DNA of 64,000 bases from Virgibacillus_N oceani_A (GCA_041521345.1 JBGOHB010000026.1), one strand, 5' to 3'; counted from the stretch's first letter, positions 32,068-41,923 are shown. Translations and numbers: made by a program. The notes: generated from the letters alone by a model not told the origin.

Positions 32068-33951
32068 ATGATGAAATATTTATTTATAGTCGTACTGGGT
32101 GTGGTGTTGTTAACCGCATGCAGCGAAAATGACAATGACGCGCAAGAACAAGAGTCTAATGAACCGGGAGGGAATGAAGATGCAGAAGAGTTGGAAACTA
32201 CATACAATGAGGAAGCTGAACCTGACGACGAAGAAACAGGGGATAATGAGGAAGAAATTCTAGAAGTAAATCCCATAACGTTTCAACAGGAGCTCTGGCA
32301 CTCCGGTGAGGAGGAGACTTATGAGGTAAATGGTAAAGTTGGACCGATGGTACGAGAAGGAGATTTAGCCATCCTGCCTGTTACATTGGACTCGGATAGT
32401 GACCTGACAGTATCATTTAAAGATTTATTTAATCAGGAATTAGGGACGGGTGAAGGAATTGCTGCTCGACAAGGCTATGATATTCAAGTGATTGATTCCA
32501 GGGAGATGACGGTCTCACAACCTGCTGTTCTATTAATGGAGGATCAGTTGGATACAGCCGTGCATACGTTTTTAGGTGAAGGAGGCGGGAACCGGCAGGC
32601 TACGTTTGGAGAAGAACATGAACCGGCTCGATTTTTTGGTGTGTTTGCCGCACCGGAGATGGATCAAGTGCATGTGATGTTCAGAAGGCTGGGGGTCGTT
32701 GAAAATATCCCAGTCATAAATCGGGAAGAAGCTGGCACCCCTACTATAGAAGAAGTGGAGGACGAATTGACGGAAAGTGAACTGGAAGAAATAGATGAGG
32801 ATACAGAAGAAGTTTACGGACAAGCGGTTCCGTCCATTGAAGAAATCATAGAAAGAGAATTAGTTAGCAGTGCATTCGAAGCATTTGATGGAAATTTAGA
32901 GAAGATTGATGCACGGGTGTTTCCGATTGAAAGTTATCGAGAAAGTGTAGAAACGTCTGTCAGCAGAATTGACGAAATCGAATACGCTACTTTAATGATC
33001 TCCAGTGATGTCTTGTTTGATTACGATTCCTCTGATTTATTAGAAGAAGCAGAAGAGGAACTGGAAGCCGCAATAGCAGAACTTGCCGGAGCGGAAGGCG
33101 GAGACTTGGAAATTGTAGGGCATACAGACGATGAAGGAACAGAAGAATACAATCAGGAGCTTTCAGAAGACAGGGCGGAAGCTGTACGAGAGCAGCTGGA
33201 AGAATTAACTGATTTGGAATCCTTTGATATTGCTGTACGGGGAGAATCTTTCCGGGATCCTATTGCAGACAATAAGTCAGAAGAAGGAAGCGCACAAAAT
33301 CGACGGGTAGAATTACATTTTACCCCGCCAACAGAAGAAGTGGAAATCGAAACGGAAGCGGAATTGCCGGAAGCCTTAGGTGAAGAAGCAGAACATCCGG
33401 ATACAATCCAATCGGACGATGGGGAAATTGAGATTGAATCTCTTCGACAAATTGATAATTTATTGGTTGGAAGAATAAGAGTAAGCAGTTTAGAAGAAGT
33501 GGGAGCGGATTATACAGCACTGACTTTTGGTTTTGGAAGGCCAATAGGAGCACGGGGATGGCATAATGATGAATCCGTTGGCTATAGTCAATTCACAGCC
33601 TATGCACCAACACTTATACACAATAGTCAACGGTACTACCCATTAGATTATTATCTGACTCCTTTAGAAGGAAGTACAGCGGAAGACTGGGTAGACGAAG
33701 CAGAAAGTGGTATGGAATACATCGTTCCGCTTGCCGAACGGAACATGGGTGTCATTGGCCGACTCGGTGAAGATGGGTATTACACGGCTACCGTAATTTG
33801 GCCAGCGGTAGATGCTGAAACCGTGACAGTTGATCTTACCGTTCCAAGAGATTTTCTTGATGAGGCTACTGAATTTGAGATTGAGCGAACGCAGCCTTGG
33901 AGATTTACGAACGTCCCGGTAGAGACAGAAAATAAATTGGAAGAGGAATAG
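32068..33951 (+). CDS. Large acidic lipoprotein with a central OmpA-like peptidoglycan-binding domain
   Basis: A 627-residue exported protein. The lipobox VVLLTACSE sits at residues 12-20, then a long Glu/Asp/Asn linker. Residues 70-190 form a beta-rich domain (VNGKVGPMVREGDLAILPVT). Residues 305-415 form an OmpA-like domain, starting SSDVLFDYDSSDLLEEA with IVGHTDDEGTEEYNQELSED and the RR-type end QNRRVELHF. Residues 430-615 form a second beta domain similar in style to the first (LLVGRIRVSSLEEVGADYTA). The OmpA domain should bind peptidoglycan from the outer face of the membrane. Net charge is extremely negative. Function unknown. Confidence 0.85.
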   Translation: MMKYLFIVVLGVVLLTACSENDNDAQEQESNEPGGNEDAEELETTYNEEAEPDDEETGDNEEEILEVNPITFQQELWHSGEEETYEVNGKVGPMVREGDLAILPVTLDSDSDLTVSFKDLFNQELGTGEGIAARQGYDIQVIDSREMTVSQPAVLLMEDQLDTAVHTFLGEGGGNRQATFGEEHEPARFFGVFAAPEMDQVHVMFRRLGVVENIPVINREEAGTPTIEEVEDELTESELEEIDEDTEEVYGQAVPSIEEIIERELVSSAFEAFDGNLEKIDARVFPIESYRESVETSVSRIDEIEYATLMISSDVLFDYDSSDLLEEAEEELEAAIAELAGAEGGDLEIVGHTDDEGTEEYNQELSEDRAEAVREQLEELTDLESFDIAVRGESFRDPIADNKSEEGSAQNRRVELHFTPPTEEVEIETEAELPEALGEEAEHPDTIQSDDGEIEIESLRQIDNLLVGRIRVSSLEEVGADYTALTFGFGRPIGARGWHNDESVGYSQFTAYAPTLIHNSQRYYPLDYYLTPLEGSTAEDWVDEAESGMEYIVPLAERNMGVIGRLGEDGYYTATVIWPAVDAETVTVDLTVPRDFLDEATEFEIERTQPWRFTNVPVETENKLEEE

Positions 33952-33965
33952 TAAACCGAATGAAC

Positions 33966-34000
33966 GCTTGCTTGGAAATTCTCTAAGCAAGCCTTTTTTT
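33966..34000 (+). terminator. Terminator of the OmpA-like lipoprotein gene
   Basis: GCTTGCTT / AAGCAAGC with an 11-base loop, then CTTTTTTT. Confidence 0.9.
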
Positions 34001-34073
34001 ATATACCGAAAACAAACCGTAGTTGCACTGATTTAGATAGGCAAGTTTCCCCATCTGCCAAAAAATACATAAA

Positions 34074-34113
34074 CAACCTATGGACTGCTAATTCCATAGG
34101 TTGCTTCTTAATT
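34074..34113 (-). terminator. Terminator of the DsbA-family gene
   Basis: CAACCTATGGA / TCCATAGGTTG around a 7-base loop, directly beyond the stop at 34119. On the minus strand it is followed by TTTATGTA, a modest T-run. Confidence 0.7.
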
Positions 34114-34118
34114 GAAGT

Positions 34119-34835
34119 TTATTCAGTTTCACAGCCCTCATCCGTGCAATAAGTAGTTTTCGATTTTTTAGGGTTTAGTGATTGAAGGGCCGGCTGTTCA
34201 TTTTCTTCCTCCCATACCTTTGTAAGCACTTCTGAAAATACTTCATCAGGCTGGGCGCCGGAAACGGCATATTTTTCATTGAAAACAAAGAACGGAACGC
34301 CCTGAACACCGATTTTGCGTGCATTTTCTTCATCCGCTCGCACATGGATGGCATAATCATCAAGCTTAAGCAGATTTGTTACTGCTTCTTCCTCCAGCCC
34401 CACTTCTTTTGCAAGTTCAATTAATGTTGGATGGTCACTGATTAGTTTTGATTCTGTGAAATAGGCATGGAGCAGTCGTTCTGTCATTTCTTTTCCCCTG
34501 CCCTGCTCATCTGCATATTTTGCTACACGATGTGCATCAAATGTGTTAGTGTGCTGCATCGTATCAAAATTATACGTCAGCCCTACTTGTTTCGCTTGTT
34601 CGCCGACTGATTCATTCATACTTTTCGCCTGTTCCATGGACATCGCTTTTTTACTTGCCAAATATTCGTGTATATTTTGCCCGGGGTTCACTTCAGCATT
34701 TGGATCCAGTTCATAGCTTTTATATTCCAGCGTTACATCTTGGTTATGTTCGAATTTTTCCAGTGCATGCTCCAATCTGCGTTTACCGATATAGCAGAAC
34801 GGACATACAAAATCTGACCAGACTTCAATTTTCAT
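34119..34835 (-). CDS. DsbA family oxidoreductase, FrnE-like
   Basis: A 238-residue thioredoxin-fold protein with an inserted helical domain. WSDFVCPFCYIGKRRLEHAL contains the CPFC active site. Further motifs are QHTNTFDAHRVAKYADEQG, SDHPTLIELAKEVGLEEE, and cis-Pro GVQGVPFFVFNEKYAVSGAQ. FrnE-like proteins are cytoplasmic disulfide isomerase/reductases often tied to oxidative stress. There is no signal peptide. The tail TTYCTDEGCETE adds a second CxxxxC pair, common in this subgroup. Monocistronic. Confidence 0.9.
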   Translation of the reverse strand: MKIEVWSDFVCPFCYIGKRRLEHALEKFEHNQDVTLEYKSYELDPNAEVNPGQNIHEYLASKKAMSMEQAKSMNESVGEQAKQVGLTYNFDTMQHTNTFDAHRVAKYADEQGRGKEMTERLLHAYFTESKLISDHPTLIELAKEVGLEEEAVTNLLKLDDYAIHVRADEENARKIGVQGVPFFVFNEKYAVSGAQPDEVFSEVLTKVWEEENEQPALQSLNPKKSKTTYCTDEGCETE

Positions 34836-34925
34836 TAAGACACCTCATTTCTAAGCTCATTGTAGCACAGCTAACTATTTACCATAAACCGATGTGCTTG
34901 AGAAAATAAGGTATTCGGATTTCCA

Positions 34926-35786
34926 TTAATGCAGATTTTCATCGTTAACATAACGGCCATAATCCGGAACAGCCAAGCTTTGAAAATGATCAACCAGCCT
35001 TCTTAATCCTTCTGTTAAATCTTCTCCCTCCATCGCACTACCGTGTCCCGGAACAACAATATGCGGGCGCAATGCTTCCAGTGCTTTCACTGATTCATAA
35101 GCGAGTTTCCAATCTGTTGTTAAATATCTAGGCGGGCCATTTACCTCCTCCTCCTGATTTAATACATTATAAAAGGAGTCCTGTCTGACCGTGATAAAAG
35201 CATCTCCGGAAATAAGCAAAGAATCACTTTTCCGGTAGAAAGAAACATGACCCGGAGTGTGACCGGGTGTATGGATCCATTCCCAATCCTCCAGTTCAGG
35301 TACAGAATTGTCTTCTGGCAGTGCTTTAACCCTATCTCCTAAATTTATTGCTTCATTTGGATAAAGGCCGGATATTTTTGCCAGCATACCGCCTTCCACT
35401 GACATATCCGGTTCGGGATAATCTTTTTCTCCTTGTAAAAAAGGAAGTTCTATTTCATGAGCATATACGGTAACATCCCATTCATCAATAAGATCGGCCA
35501 AACCTCCGACATGATCAAAGTGACCGTGGGTAAGAATAATAGCTGCTGGTCTACTGTCCTTTCCAAAACGATCATACACAAAGCTTTTGATATCTTCTGC
35601 AGCGTTTGGCAGACCGGCATCAACGAGCACCCATTTCCCGTCGTTGGGATTCCCGATACATATAATATTAGCTATTTGATCAGTGTAGTAGTAGACATCT
35701 TCGGTTACTTCCCTCCCCTCACCGCTGTTTACGGAAGTCATTGGAATAAACGTTCCATGCTCTCTTTGTTGCCTTTCCTTATCCAT
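34926..35786 (-). CDS. MBL-fold metallo-hydrolase
   Basis: A 286-residue metallo-beta-lactamase-fold protein. The binuclear metal motif is LTHGHFDHVGGLADLI, followed by HTPGHTPGHVSFYRK, SGDAFITV, and the late His in VVPGHGSAMEGED. The ATG at 35786 has AAGGAGAG upstream; an upstream in-frame extension lacks a ribosome site. Substrate unknown. The family includes glyoxalase II-like and lactonase enzymes. Confidence 0.87.
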   Translation of the reverse strand: MDKERQQREHGTFIPMTSVNSGEGREVTEDVYYYTDQIANIICIGNPNDGKWVLVDAGLPNAAEDIKSFVYDRFGKDSRPAAIILTHGHFDHVGGLADLIDEWDVTVYAHEIELPFLQGEKDYPEPDMSVEGGMLAKISGLYPNEAINLGDRVKALPEDNSVPELEDWEWIHTPGHTPGHVSFYRKSDSLLISGDAFITVRQDSFYNVLNQEEEVNGPPRYLTTDWKLAYESVKALEALRPHIVVPGHGSAMEGEDLTEGLRRLVDHFQSLAVPDYGRYVNDENLH

Positions 35787-35888
35787 AAAATTTGACTCTC
35801 CTTCCATTTTCTTATTGCATAGAAATATGTTCAAATTAAAAATAACCACTCCCTTATTATTAGGAAAGCAGTTATTTTCATGCACGGT

Positions 35889-36332
35889 TTACTCTGCATT
35901 CTGCAGTGTTCCGTCTTTCTTGAATATTTTCAGAGCTGTCCCTTTGTTTTCGGAGATTTCCTTCGCACGATTAATTGCATCCTGTTTCTTATTATATACA
36001 TTACTTGCTCTCTTTGCGTTACTTGATTGAACAGCCCATCCATCATCATGTGCTACTACGTGCTGTGCTTCTTCCAGTCGCTCAGGATTATTTTCATGTT
36101 TTTTTCCTTCTTCAGAGCGTTTTGTTGGCTTTCCGGTCTTCTCATATTCTTCTATTTCACTTTTTGATGCATTTTTTCTCCACTCTTTTGCCTGATCAAT
36201 GGCTATGGGTATGGCTCGCCCCTCATCATAGCCTTCATCCGTCATGGAGTTCGCAATATCAATTGCTTTTTTCTTGGTTGCATCATTTAAATTTTTCATT
36301 GAAGAAGGGTAGTCATTTAATGTCCAAGGCAT
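35889..36332 (-). CDS. DUF2188 domain protein, YdaT-like
   Basis: A 147-residue hydrophilic protein. Residues 1-55 (MPWTLNDYPSSMKNLNDATK and DEGYDEGRAIPIAIDQAKEW) match the N-terminal domain of Bacillus YdaT. Residues 90-145 (VVAHDDGWAVQSSNAKRASN then GTALKIFKKDGTLQ) are a DUF2188 repeat. Cytoplasmic and highly charged; a general-stress association is known for YdaT, otherwise function unknown. Confidence 0.82.
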   Translation of the reverse strand: MPWTLNDYPSSMKNLNDATKKKAIDIANSMTDEGYDEGRAIPIAIDQAKEWRKNASKSEIEEYEKTGKPTKRSEEGKKHENNPERLEEAQHVVAHDDGWAVQSSNAKRASNVYNKKQDAINRAKEISENKGTALKIFKKDGTLQNAE

Positions 36333-36398
36333 GGTGATTCCTCCTTATCCATTTTGTAATAGATTCCCCTTCCTGTATGAAGTGAAACATGGTGGATT

Positions 36399-37454
36399 TT
36401 AGCTGTCTTCTTCCAGTAAAGACCTGCCCATAATGCTGACGCGCCTTGTGTCTTTTAGTTCATCAAGTGTTTTGGCTCCAATACCGAACATCGTCATTTT
36501 TAATTCCAGCTCAATCTGATCCATGGTGGTAACAACTGCCTCAGGGGATTCAGTGGCAGCTTGCAATAATTGACGGGCAAAGCCTATGATATCTGCTCCA
36601 ATAGTAATGGCTTTTGCTGCATCCACCCCAGTTTTCATTCCGCCGCTGGCCACTAAGGGGATGTCGGAGAGCCTGTTTCTGACAGAATTGATACAATCCT
36701 TTGTCGGCAGCCCCCAGTTATTAAAAGCCTCAGCTGCACTTTTTTTCAATGGATCCTCGGAACGGAGTTTTTCCACCTGACTCCAGGATGTCCCCCCAGC
36801 ACCGGCTACATCAATATAGGAAACACCGGCATTATACAGTTTTTCCGCTACAGTGCCATCAATGCCAAAGCCAACTTCTTTTGCACCAATGGGTACAGTC
36901 ACTTTTTTGCAAACTTCTTCTATTTTTGGCAGCAAATTTTCAAAGTTTAAATCTCCGCCATCCTGCACTGCTTCCTGCAAGCTGTTGAGGTGAAGGACAA
37001 GTGAATCCGCTTCCGTTAAATCCACAATTCGCTGTGCTTCTTCTGCACCATAGCCATAATTTAATTGAACCGCGCCAAGATTGGCAATGAGCGGAGCTGT
37101 CGGTGCACTTTCACGTATCAGGAAGGACTTTTTATGGGCATCGCTTTCAAGCATAGCTCTTGTTGAACCAAGCGCAATTGCCCATCCTTTTTCCTCTGCG
37201 GCTTTTGCCAGATTATGATTGATTTCTGATGCGAGTTCAGAACCGCCGGTCATGGAACTTACAAGAAAAGGTGCTTGCAATGGTTTCTCCAAAAAAGAAC
37301 TGTTTAGCTCAATATCGGCAAAGTTAATTTCCGGCAATGCATTATGTATAAAAGAAATCCCTTCCAGCCCTGTTGATTTGTTGATGCCCTCTACATTTTC
37401 TGTCAAACAAAGGCGTATATGTTCGGTTTTCCGTTTGTTAATATCCGTTTCCAT
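36399..37454 (-). CDS. fni: Type 2 isopentenyl-diphosphate delta-isomerase
   Basis: FMN- and NADPH-dependent interconversion of IPP and DMAPP in isoprenoid synthesis. The 351-residue TIM barrel starts NKRKTEHIRLCL. It shows PFLVSSMTGGSELASEINH, IANLGAVQLNYGYG, LVLHLNSLQEAVQDGGD, PIGAKEVGFGID, VDVAGAGGTSW-like IDVAGAGGTSWSQVE, and LVASGGMKTGVDAAKAITIGAD for FMN phosphate. Its length matches the family. It is 12 bases downstream of the DMT exporter gene, so the two may be co-transcribed. Confidence 0.95.
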   Translation of the reverse strand: METDINKRKTEHIRLCLTENVEGINKSTGLEGISFIHNALPEINFADIELNSSFLEKPLQAPFLVSSMTGGSELASEINHNLAKAAEEKGWAIALGSTRAMLESDAHKKSFLIRESAPTAPLIANLGAVQLNYGYGAEEAQRIVDLTEADSLVLHLNSLQEAVQDGGDLNFENLLPKIEEVCKKVTVPIGAKEVGFGIDGTVAEKLYNAGVSYIDVAGAGGTSWSQVEKLRSEDPLKKSAAEAFNNWGLPTKDCINSVRNRLSDIPLVASGGMKTGVDAAKAITIGADIIGFARQLLQAATESPEAVVTTMDQIELELKMTMFGIGAKTLDELKDTRRVSIMGRSLLEEDS

Positions 37455-37466
37455 GTAAATTTCCTC

Positions 37467-38390
37467 CTAGATTTTTCGTTTCATTCTTTTTTCTTTCAAA
37501 TATGGATGGAGCGTTACTAGATAAACACCCAATAACACCATAATCATACCGCTCAACTGAATGAATGTAAAAGCAGCTCCGTAAAGAAAAACTGCAATGA
37601 GCGCTGTGCAAATCGGAACAAGATTCATGTAGATACTTGCCTTACTTGCCCCAATCTGTTTAATTCCGTAATTCCATAAAAGAAAGCCGATAACCGATGA
37701 ACAAACAATCATAAACAGCATTTCCAGCCATGCCTGGTTTGACATTGCAGGAAGTAAGTGCCACCCACTTTCAAATAAGGAACCTATTGCGAGGAAGAAA
37801 CCGCCCAGCAGCGTAGTTAGCGTAGTGGTCACTATCGGGGAAACATTTCGCATCGCCATTTTCCCCAAGAGTCCATGGGCGACCCAGCATACTAGCGCAC
37901 ATAAAAATAAAATATCGCCCGTATTGAATTCGAGCTGCAATAAAGTTTGTATGGAACCTTTGGAAATAACAACAATGACACCCAACAAGGATAATGCAAG
38001 TCCAAAACCCAATCGTTTATCCCACTTTTCTCCAAGGAAAAATACGGCGCCCAATGTAATCATCACTGGGGTAGTTGCAACAATCAAGGACCCATTTATA
38101 GATGTAGTAATATCCAGAGCTATAAAAAAGAATAGATTGTAACCGAAAATACCGGTCAGCGCCATAAACAAAATGGGAATCCATTGTTTTTTAATCGCTT
38201 GAATATCTATTTTCTTTTGCATTAGAACAATGGCAAGCAAAATTACTCCTGCCGATCCAAACCGGAATGCAGCAGCTGTAACGGGCGGGATTTCTGTAAT
38301 GACATGTTCTGCAGCTACGAATGCCCCTCCCCAAAATAACGGAACCAGCAATAACCAAAAATATATTGCTATCGATGATTCATTTTTCAT
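37467..38390 (-). CDS. DMT-superfamily transporter (EamA type)
   Basis: A 307-residue inner-membrane protein of ten helices made of two EamA repeats. PLFWGGAFVAAEHVITEIPP and AAAFRFGSAGVILL mark the first repeat, and SVIGFLLWNYGIKQIGASKAS with NLVPICTALIAVFLYGAAF the second. Probably a metabolite or drug exporter; substrate unknown. ATG at 38390 follows AAGGGTAG; the frame extends upstream without a ribosome site. Confidence 0.85.
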   Translation of the reverse strand: MKNESSIAIYFWLLLVPLFWGGAFVAAEHVITEIPPVTAAAFRFGSAGVILLAIVLMQKKIDIQAIKKQWIPILFMALTGIFGYNLFFFIALDITTSINGSLIVATTPVMITLGAVFFLGEKWDKRLGFGLALSLLGVIVVISKGSIQTLLQLEFNTGDILFLCALVCWVAHGLLGKMAMRNVSPIVTTTLTTLLGGFFLAIGSLFESGWHLLPAMSNQAWLEMLFMIVCSSVIGFLLWNYGIKQIGASKASIYMNLVPICTALIAVFLYGAAFTFIQLSGMIMVLLGVYLVTLHPYLKEKRMKRKI

Positions 38391-38559
38391 TTCTACCCTT
38401 CTCTCCAGCAAATCATGATGACTTGCCATCTCCCTATAATTTTACTTGTTTTAAAATCGAAATGAAAGGAAAAGGAGCTTTTAACACACCATTTTATGCT
38501 ATAATTGAAAAACCAATTTTGGTGGACGTTACGATCAGCTTTTAAATGGAGGACTATCG

Positions 38560-39099
38560 ATGAAACAACAGGCGAAGGATTTTGCTGAAAAAGCACATAA
38601 GGGACAGTTTCGAAAAACTTCCCGTACACCGTATATTACGCACCCCATCAGGGTAGCAGATCGGTTAGAGAAAGCGGGACTTAGTACGGAGGTTGTAAGC
38701 GCCGGCTACTTACACGACGTTGTAGAAGACACTCCGTATGAAATAGAGGATATACACCGATTATTCGGACCTCACATTGCCGAACTTGTTACTGCACATA
38801 CAGAAGATAAATCGAAATCCTGGCAGGAAAGAAAACAGCATACGATTGATATAATAAAACACGCCGAGAAAGAAGTAAAGTATTTAATTGTGGCGGACAA
38901 GCTCGATAACCTGCTCAGTCTGGAACAAGATCTTAAAATACAGGGTGATGCCATTTGGAACCACTTTAATGCAGGTTTCGAAAAACAGAAATGGTACAAC
39001 GAATCCATTGCAGAAAATATGTATGCAGGATTAGCAGAGAAAGATGCTCCGGCATTTTTTAAGGAATTTGAGCATGCAATTAAAAGGGTTTTTAAATAA
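38560..39099 (+). CDS. HD-domain phosphohydrolase (MESH1/RelA-hydrolase-like)
   Basis: A 179-residue protein. AHKGQFRKTSRTPYITHPIRVA gives the first His, and SAGYLHDVVEDTPYEIEDI gives the HD pair. VADKLDNLLSLEQDL supplies the final Asp. This is the layout of (p)ppGpp hydrolase-like HD proteins without a synthetase domain. ppGpp or another nucleotide is an inferred substrate. TGGAGGACTATCG precedes the ATG. Confidence 0.82.
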   Translation: MKQQAKDFAEKAHKGQFRKTSRTPYITHPIRVADRLEKAGLSTEVVSAGYLHDVVEDTPYEIEDIHRLFGPHIAELVTAHTEDKSKSWQERKQHTIDIIKHAEKEVKYLIVADKLDNLLSLEQDLKIQGDAIWNHFNAGFEKQKWYNESIAENMYAGLAEKDAPAFFKEFEHAIKRVFK

Positions 39100-39233
39100 C
39101 TTTTCCATTTATGTTGTAATACTTCTGCTCCCCGCCCCCATATCACCTTAAAAATTCCTTCAATTAGTTCTTTAGACTTATGCAAATATGCCGATATAAA
39201 GCATGGATGGTCATTACTAATTGGGGGATACAT

Positions 39234-40994
39234 ATGAAGAAAAACAAAACAAACAAAATTAAAAATCCAAAACAAAATAAGAAGCGTTACAAAGTATTTA
39301 ACTGGAAGAATGTAGGGATTGGAAAGAAATATATTTCCGTTTACATATTCACCGCAATTTTATTTATCGTGGCAACAGCAATCGTCTATCTGCAGTTGAA
39401 TAATGTGCAGCAGGATATAGCAGCTATTGAAGCGCAAAGCCAGCGCGTAAATGATATGGCCGAAATGGCTGAAGTTATACAAGCCAAAGATGTACAGACC
39501 GCCGACTATCTTCTTACAGGAAGCCCTGCTTTCATTGATACGTTTCATGAATATCAGGATGAATTTAGTGCATTAGCTGAAAACATTGAACCGACCATGA
39601 ATACAGAAAATGAAAGATCTATCTTTGAACAAATCATTGCGAATAATAATATTATTGACAATGCTTTTATCGACCGAATGGTTTCTTCTATGGAAGAAGG
39701 ACAGGAAGCGATGGCTATTTCATTACGGGATTACTCCTCCAGATTACGAACGGAAACGATAGAAGAAATAGATGAATTGATGGAAATCGTATCTGCAGAA
39801 CAGACTGAATCTGTCAGTAATGCGGAAAACAGTATGAACTCAAGTATTATTGTTTTGGCTGCAGCAAATGCCCTCTCAATCATAATTGGAATTACTTTAC
39901 TCCTATGGATCAGCAGACGTATTTCCGGAAACCTGCAAAATGTAGTGGGAATAACCAAAGAAATGGCAAATGGCAATTTGAAAACAGCTTCCCTTGACTT
40001 TAACGGAAAAGATGAAATTGGCCAATTAGCTGCCGCTGTCAATCAAATGAAAGAGAATATAAGCAATATCCTCTTAAAAGTATCTGACGCATCGGGCGCA
40101 GTCACCCAACGTAGTGAAGAGCTGACACAAGCAGCCAATGAAGTGAAAGAAGGCAACATACAAATCGCAACCACGATGGAGGAATTATCAACCGGTGCCG
40201 AATCACAGGCAAACAGTGCTACAGACCTATCCGAGAACATGAATAGATTTGTAGAAAAAGTTCAATTATCAGAAACTGGCGGCCAAGAAGTTTCCACAAA
40301 ATCAGATGAGGTACTTAAACTAACACAAGAAGGGACATCGCTGATGAATAAATCCGTAGACCAAATGAAAACAATTGATACAATCGTAGCCGATTCCGTT
40401 GACAAAGTACAAGGACTTGACCACCAATCAAATGAAATATCCAAACTTGTAAAAGTTATTAAAGATATTGCAGGTCAAACAAATTTGCTGTCTTTAAACG
40501 CTGCCATTGAAGCAGCCAGAGCTGGTGAGCATGGGAAGGGGTTTGCTGTTGTTGCTGATGAAGTCCGAAAACTTTCAGAACAGGTAGCTGCTTCGGTTGG
40601 AGAAATTACACAGATCGTAAACAGCATACAGTCTGAAACAGAAGAAGTAGTGAATGTGTTAAATCATGGCTACCATGAAGTGCAGGAAGGAACGAACCAA
40701 ATCAAAACGACAGGTGAAAACTTTGAGAGCATTTATGATGCTATTACAGAAATGGTAGGAAAAGTTTCAAATATCTCAGGCAACCTGAAAGAAATCGCAG
40801 ACAACAGTTCGAATATGAATAACCTGATTGAAGAAGTAGCCTCGGTATCGGAAGAATCTGCAGCAGGTGTCCAGGAAGCGGCAGCGTCTGCCGAGCAAAC
40901 ATCCAGTTCCATGGAAGAAGTATCTTACAGTGCAGATGAACTGGCAAAGCTAGCTGAGCAGCTGAATGATGAAGTGAAGGTGTTTAAGCTGTAA
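39234..40994 (+). CDS. Methyl-accepting chemotaxis protein
   Basis: A 586-residue transmembrane chemoreceptor. TM1 is at about residues 24-45 (YISVYIFTAILFIVATAIVY). An extracellular four-helix-type sensor domain follows, then TM2 near 200-225 (IIVLAAANALSIIIGITLLL), HAMP, and a signalling coiled coil. Its hairpin tip reads DIAGQTNLLSLNAAIEAARA and GFAVVADEVRKLSEQ. A Lys-rich cytoplasmic tail precedes TM1. The ATG at 39234 has GGGGG upstream. No other chemotaxis genes are nearby; ligand unknown. Confidence 0.93.
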   Translation: MKKNKTNKIKNPKQNKKRYKVFNWKNVGIGKKYISVYIFTAILFIVATAIVYLQLNNVQQDIAAIEAQSQRVNDMAEMAEVIQAKDVQTADYLLTGSPAFIDTFHEYQDEFSALAENIEPTMNTENERSIFEQIIANNNIIDNAFIDRMVSSMEEGQEAMAISLRDYSSRLRTETIEEIDELMEIVSAEQTESVSNAENSMNSSIIVLAAANALSIIIGITLLLWISRRISGNLQNVVGITKEMANGNLKTASLDFNGKDEIGQLAAAVNQMKENISNILLKVSDASGAVTQRSEELTQAANEVKEGNIQIATTMEELSTGAESQANSATDLSENMNRFVEKVQLSETGGQEVSTKSDEVLKLTQEGTSLMNKSVDQMKTIDTIVADSVDKVQGLDHQSNEISKLVKVIKDIAGQTNLLSLNAAIEAARAGEHGKGFAVVADEVRKLSEQVAASVGEITQIVNSIQSETEEVVNVLNHGYHEVQEGTNQIKTTGENFESIYDAITEMVGKVSNISGNLKEIADNSSNMNNLIEEVASVSEESAAGVQEAAASAEQTSSSMEEVSYSADELAKLAEQLNDEVKVFKL

Positions 40995-41145
40995 ACATAT
41001 CAATGGAAAGGCAGGAAGAAATGTTTTTCTTGCCTTTATGATCAAAAGCACCCTCATTTTAATATTTACTTTCATTCCGTTAACTATTGCAAAACTCAAA
41101 TTTAAGTATATCTTTTTCTGATTACCTAATTCCTATGTTGTATCG

Positions 41146-41182
41146 CTTGTTTAAGCATTGCACCCGTTTGTTTAAGAGTGCC
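41146..41182 (-). repeat. Cassette-border-like element (GGGTGC core), copy d
   Basis: Minus strand: CTTAAACAAACGGGTGCAAT then GCTTAAACAAG. It lies 43 bases beyond the stop of the second PfpI gene. CTTAAACAA is repeated on each side of the core. Confidence 0.5.
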
Positions 41183-41224
41183 ACTAATTAATTAGTACCT
41201 AAAATCACTTAAGATGATAAACAG

Positions 41225-41923
41225 CTATTTACTCATTTTAAGAATATTTTTTGAGTTTTTAATCATCCCCAGTAATCCAAGCCCTTTTTTCGCATCTCTT
41301 GATAATTTATTCTCTGCTATTTTTATAATCTTTTCATCTGCATTAAAATAATTACCAGAATTAAACATTGGTTGCGGGTCGTATTCTATCGTGAGTTGAA
41401 TAGCTCTAGTTTCATCTTCTCCAACTATTTTATTCGATAAATATAAAGCCATATCTATACCTGCGGATACTCCTGCGGCAGTTAAATATTTTCCTTGTTC
41501 AACTATTCTTTCCCTGGTAGGAATAGCTCCGAAGTCACTTAATAGATTGATTGGCTTCCAATGTGATGTTGCTTTTAATCCAGTGAGTAAACCTGCTGAA
41601 GCCAGCAACATTGAACCGGTACATACAGATGTAGTCCATTTTGTAGTTTTATCTACTTCCTTTATCCATTTCAATACGTTCTCGTTTTTCATTTCTTTAA
41701 TAAACCCTATGGTTGAACCCGGTACTATTAAAATATCCGCACTTTTCATATCATCGATACTATATTTTACATTAATATCTATAAAGCCAGAATCAGCCTT
41801 TACTTCACCTGTTTTTTCAGCTACAAAGTACACTTCAGCATCAGTCATTTTCCTTAAAACCTCATAAGGTCCGATAGCATCAAGCATAGTTATTCCATTA
41901 TACAAATAGATAATTATTTTCAT
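41225..41923 (-). CDS. DJ-1/PfpI family protein, second copy
   Basis: A 232-residue paralogue of the protein at 24651. IIIYLYNGITMLDAIGPYEVL, ILIVPGSTIGFIKEM, the nucleophile elbow TSVCTGSMLLASAGLL, ATSHW, and AAGVSAGIDMALYLSN match the GlxA N-domain group without an AraC domain. A charged C-terminal tail of about 40 residues distinguishes it. The start at 41923 is set by GGAGG five bases upstream; the frame is open further upstream. It is flanked by cassette-like elements on both sides. Confidence 0.85.
   Translation of the reverse strand: MKIIIYLYNGITMLDAIGPYEVLRKMTDAEVYFVAEKTGEVKADSGFIDINVKYSIDDMKSADILIVPGSTIGFIKEMKNENVLKWIKEVDKTTKWTTSVCTGSMLLASAGLLTGLKATSHWKPINLLSDFGAIPTRERIVEQGKYLTAAGVSAGIDMALYLSNKIVGEDETRAIQLTIEYDPQPMFNSGNYFNADEKIIKIAENKLSRDAKKGLGLLGMIKNSKNILKMSK

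Noticed and set aside
32068..33951. OmpA-like gene acquired from a Gram-negative
   Set aside because: Its lipobox, ribosome site, codon style and acidic linker match other lipoproteins of this window; nothing marks it as foreign.
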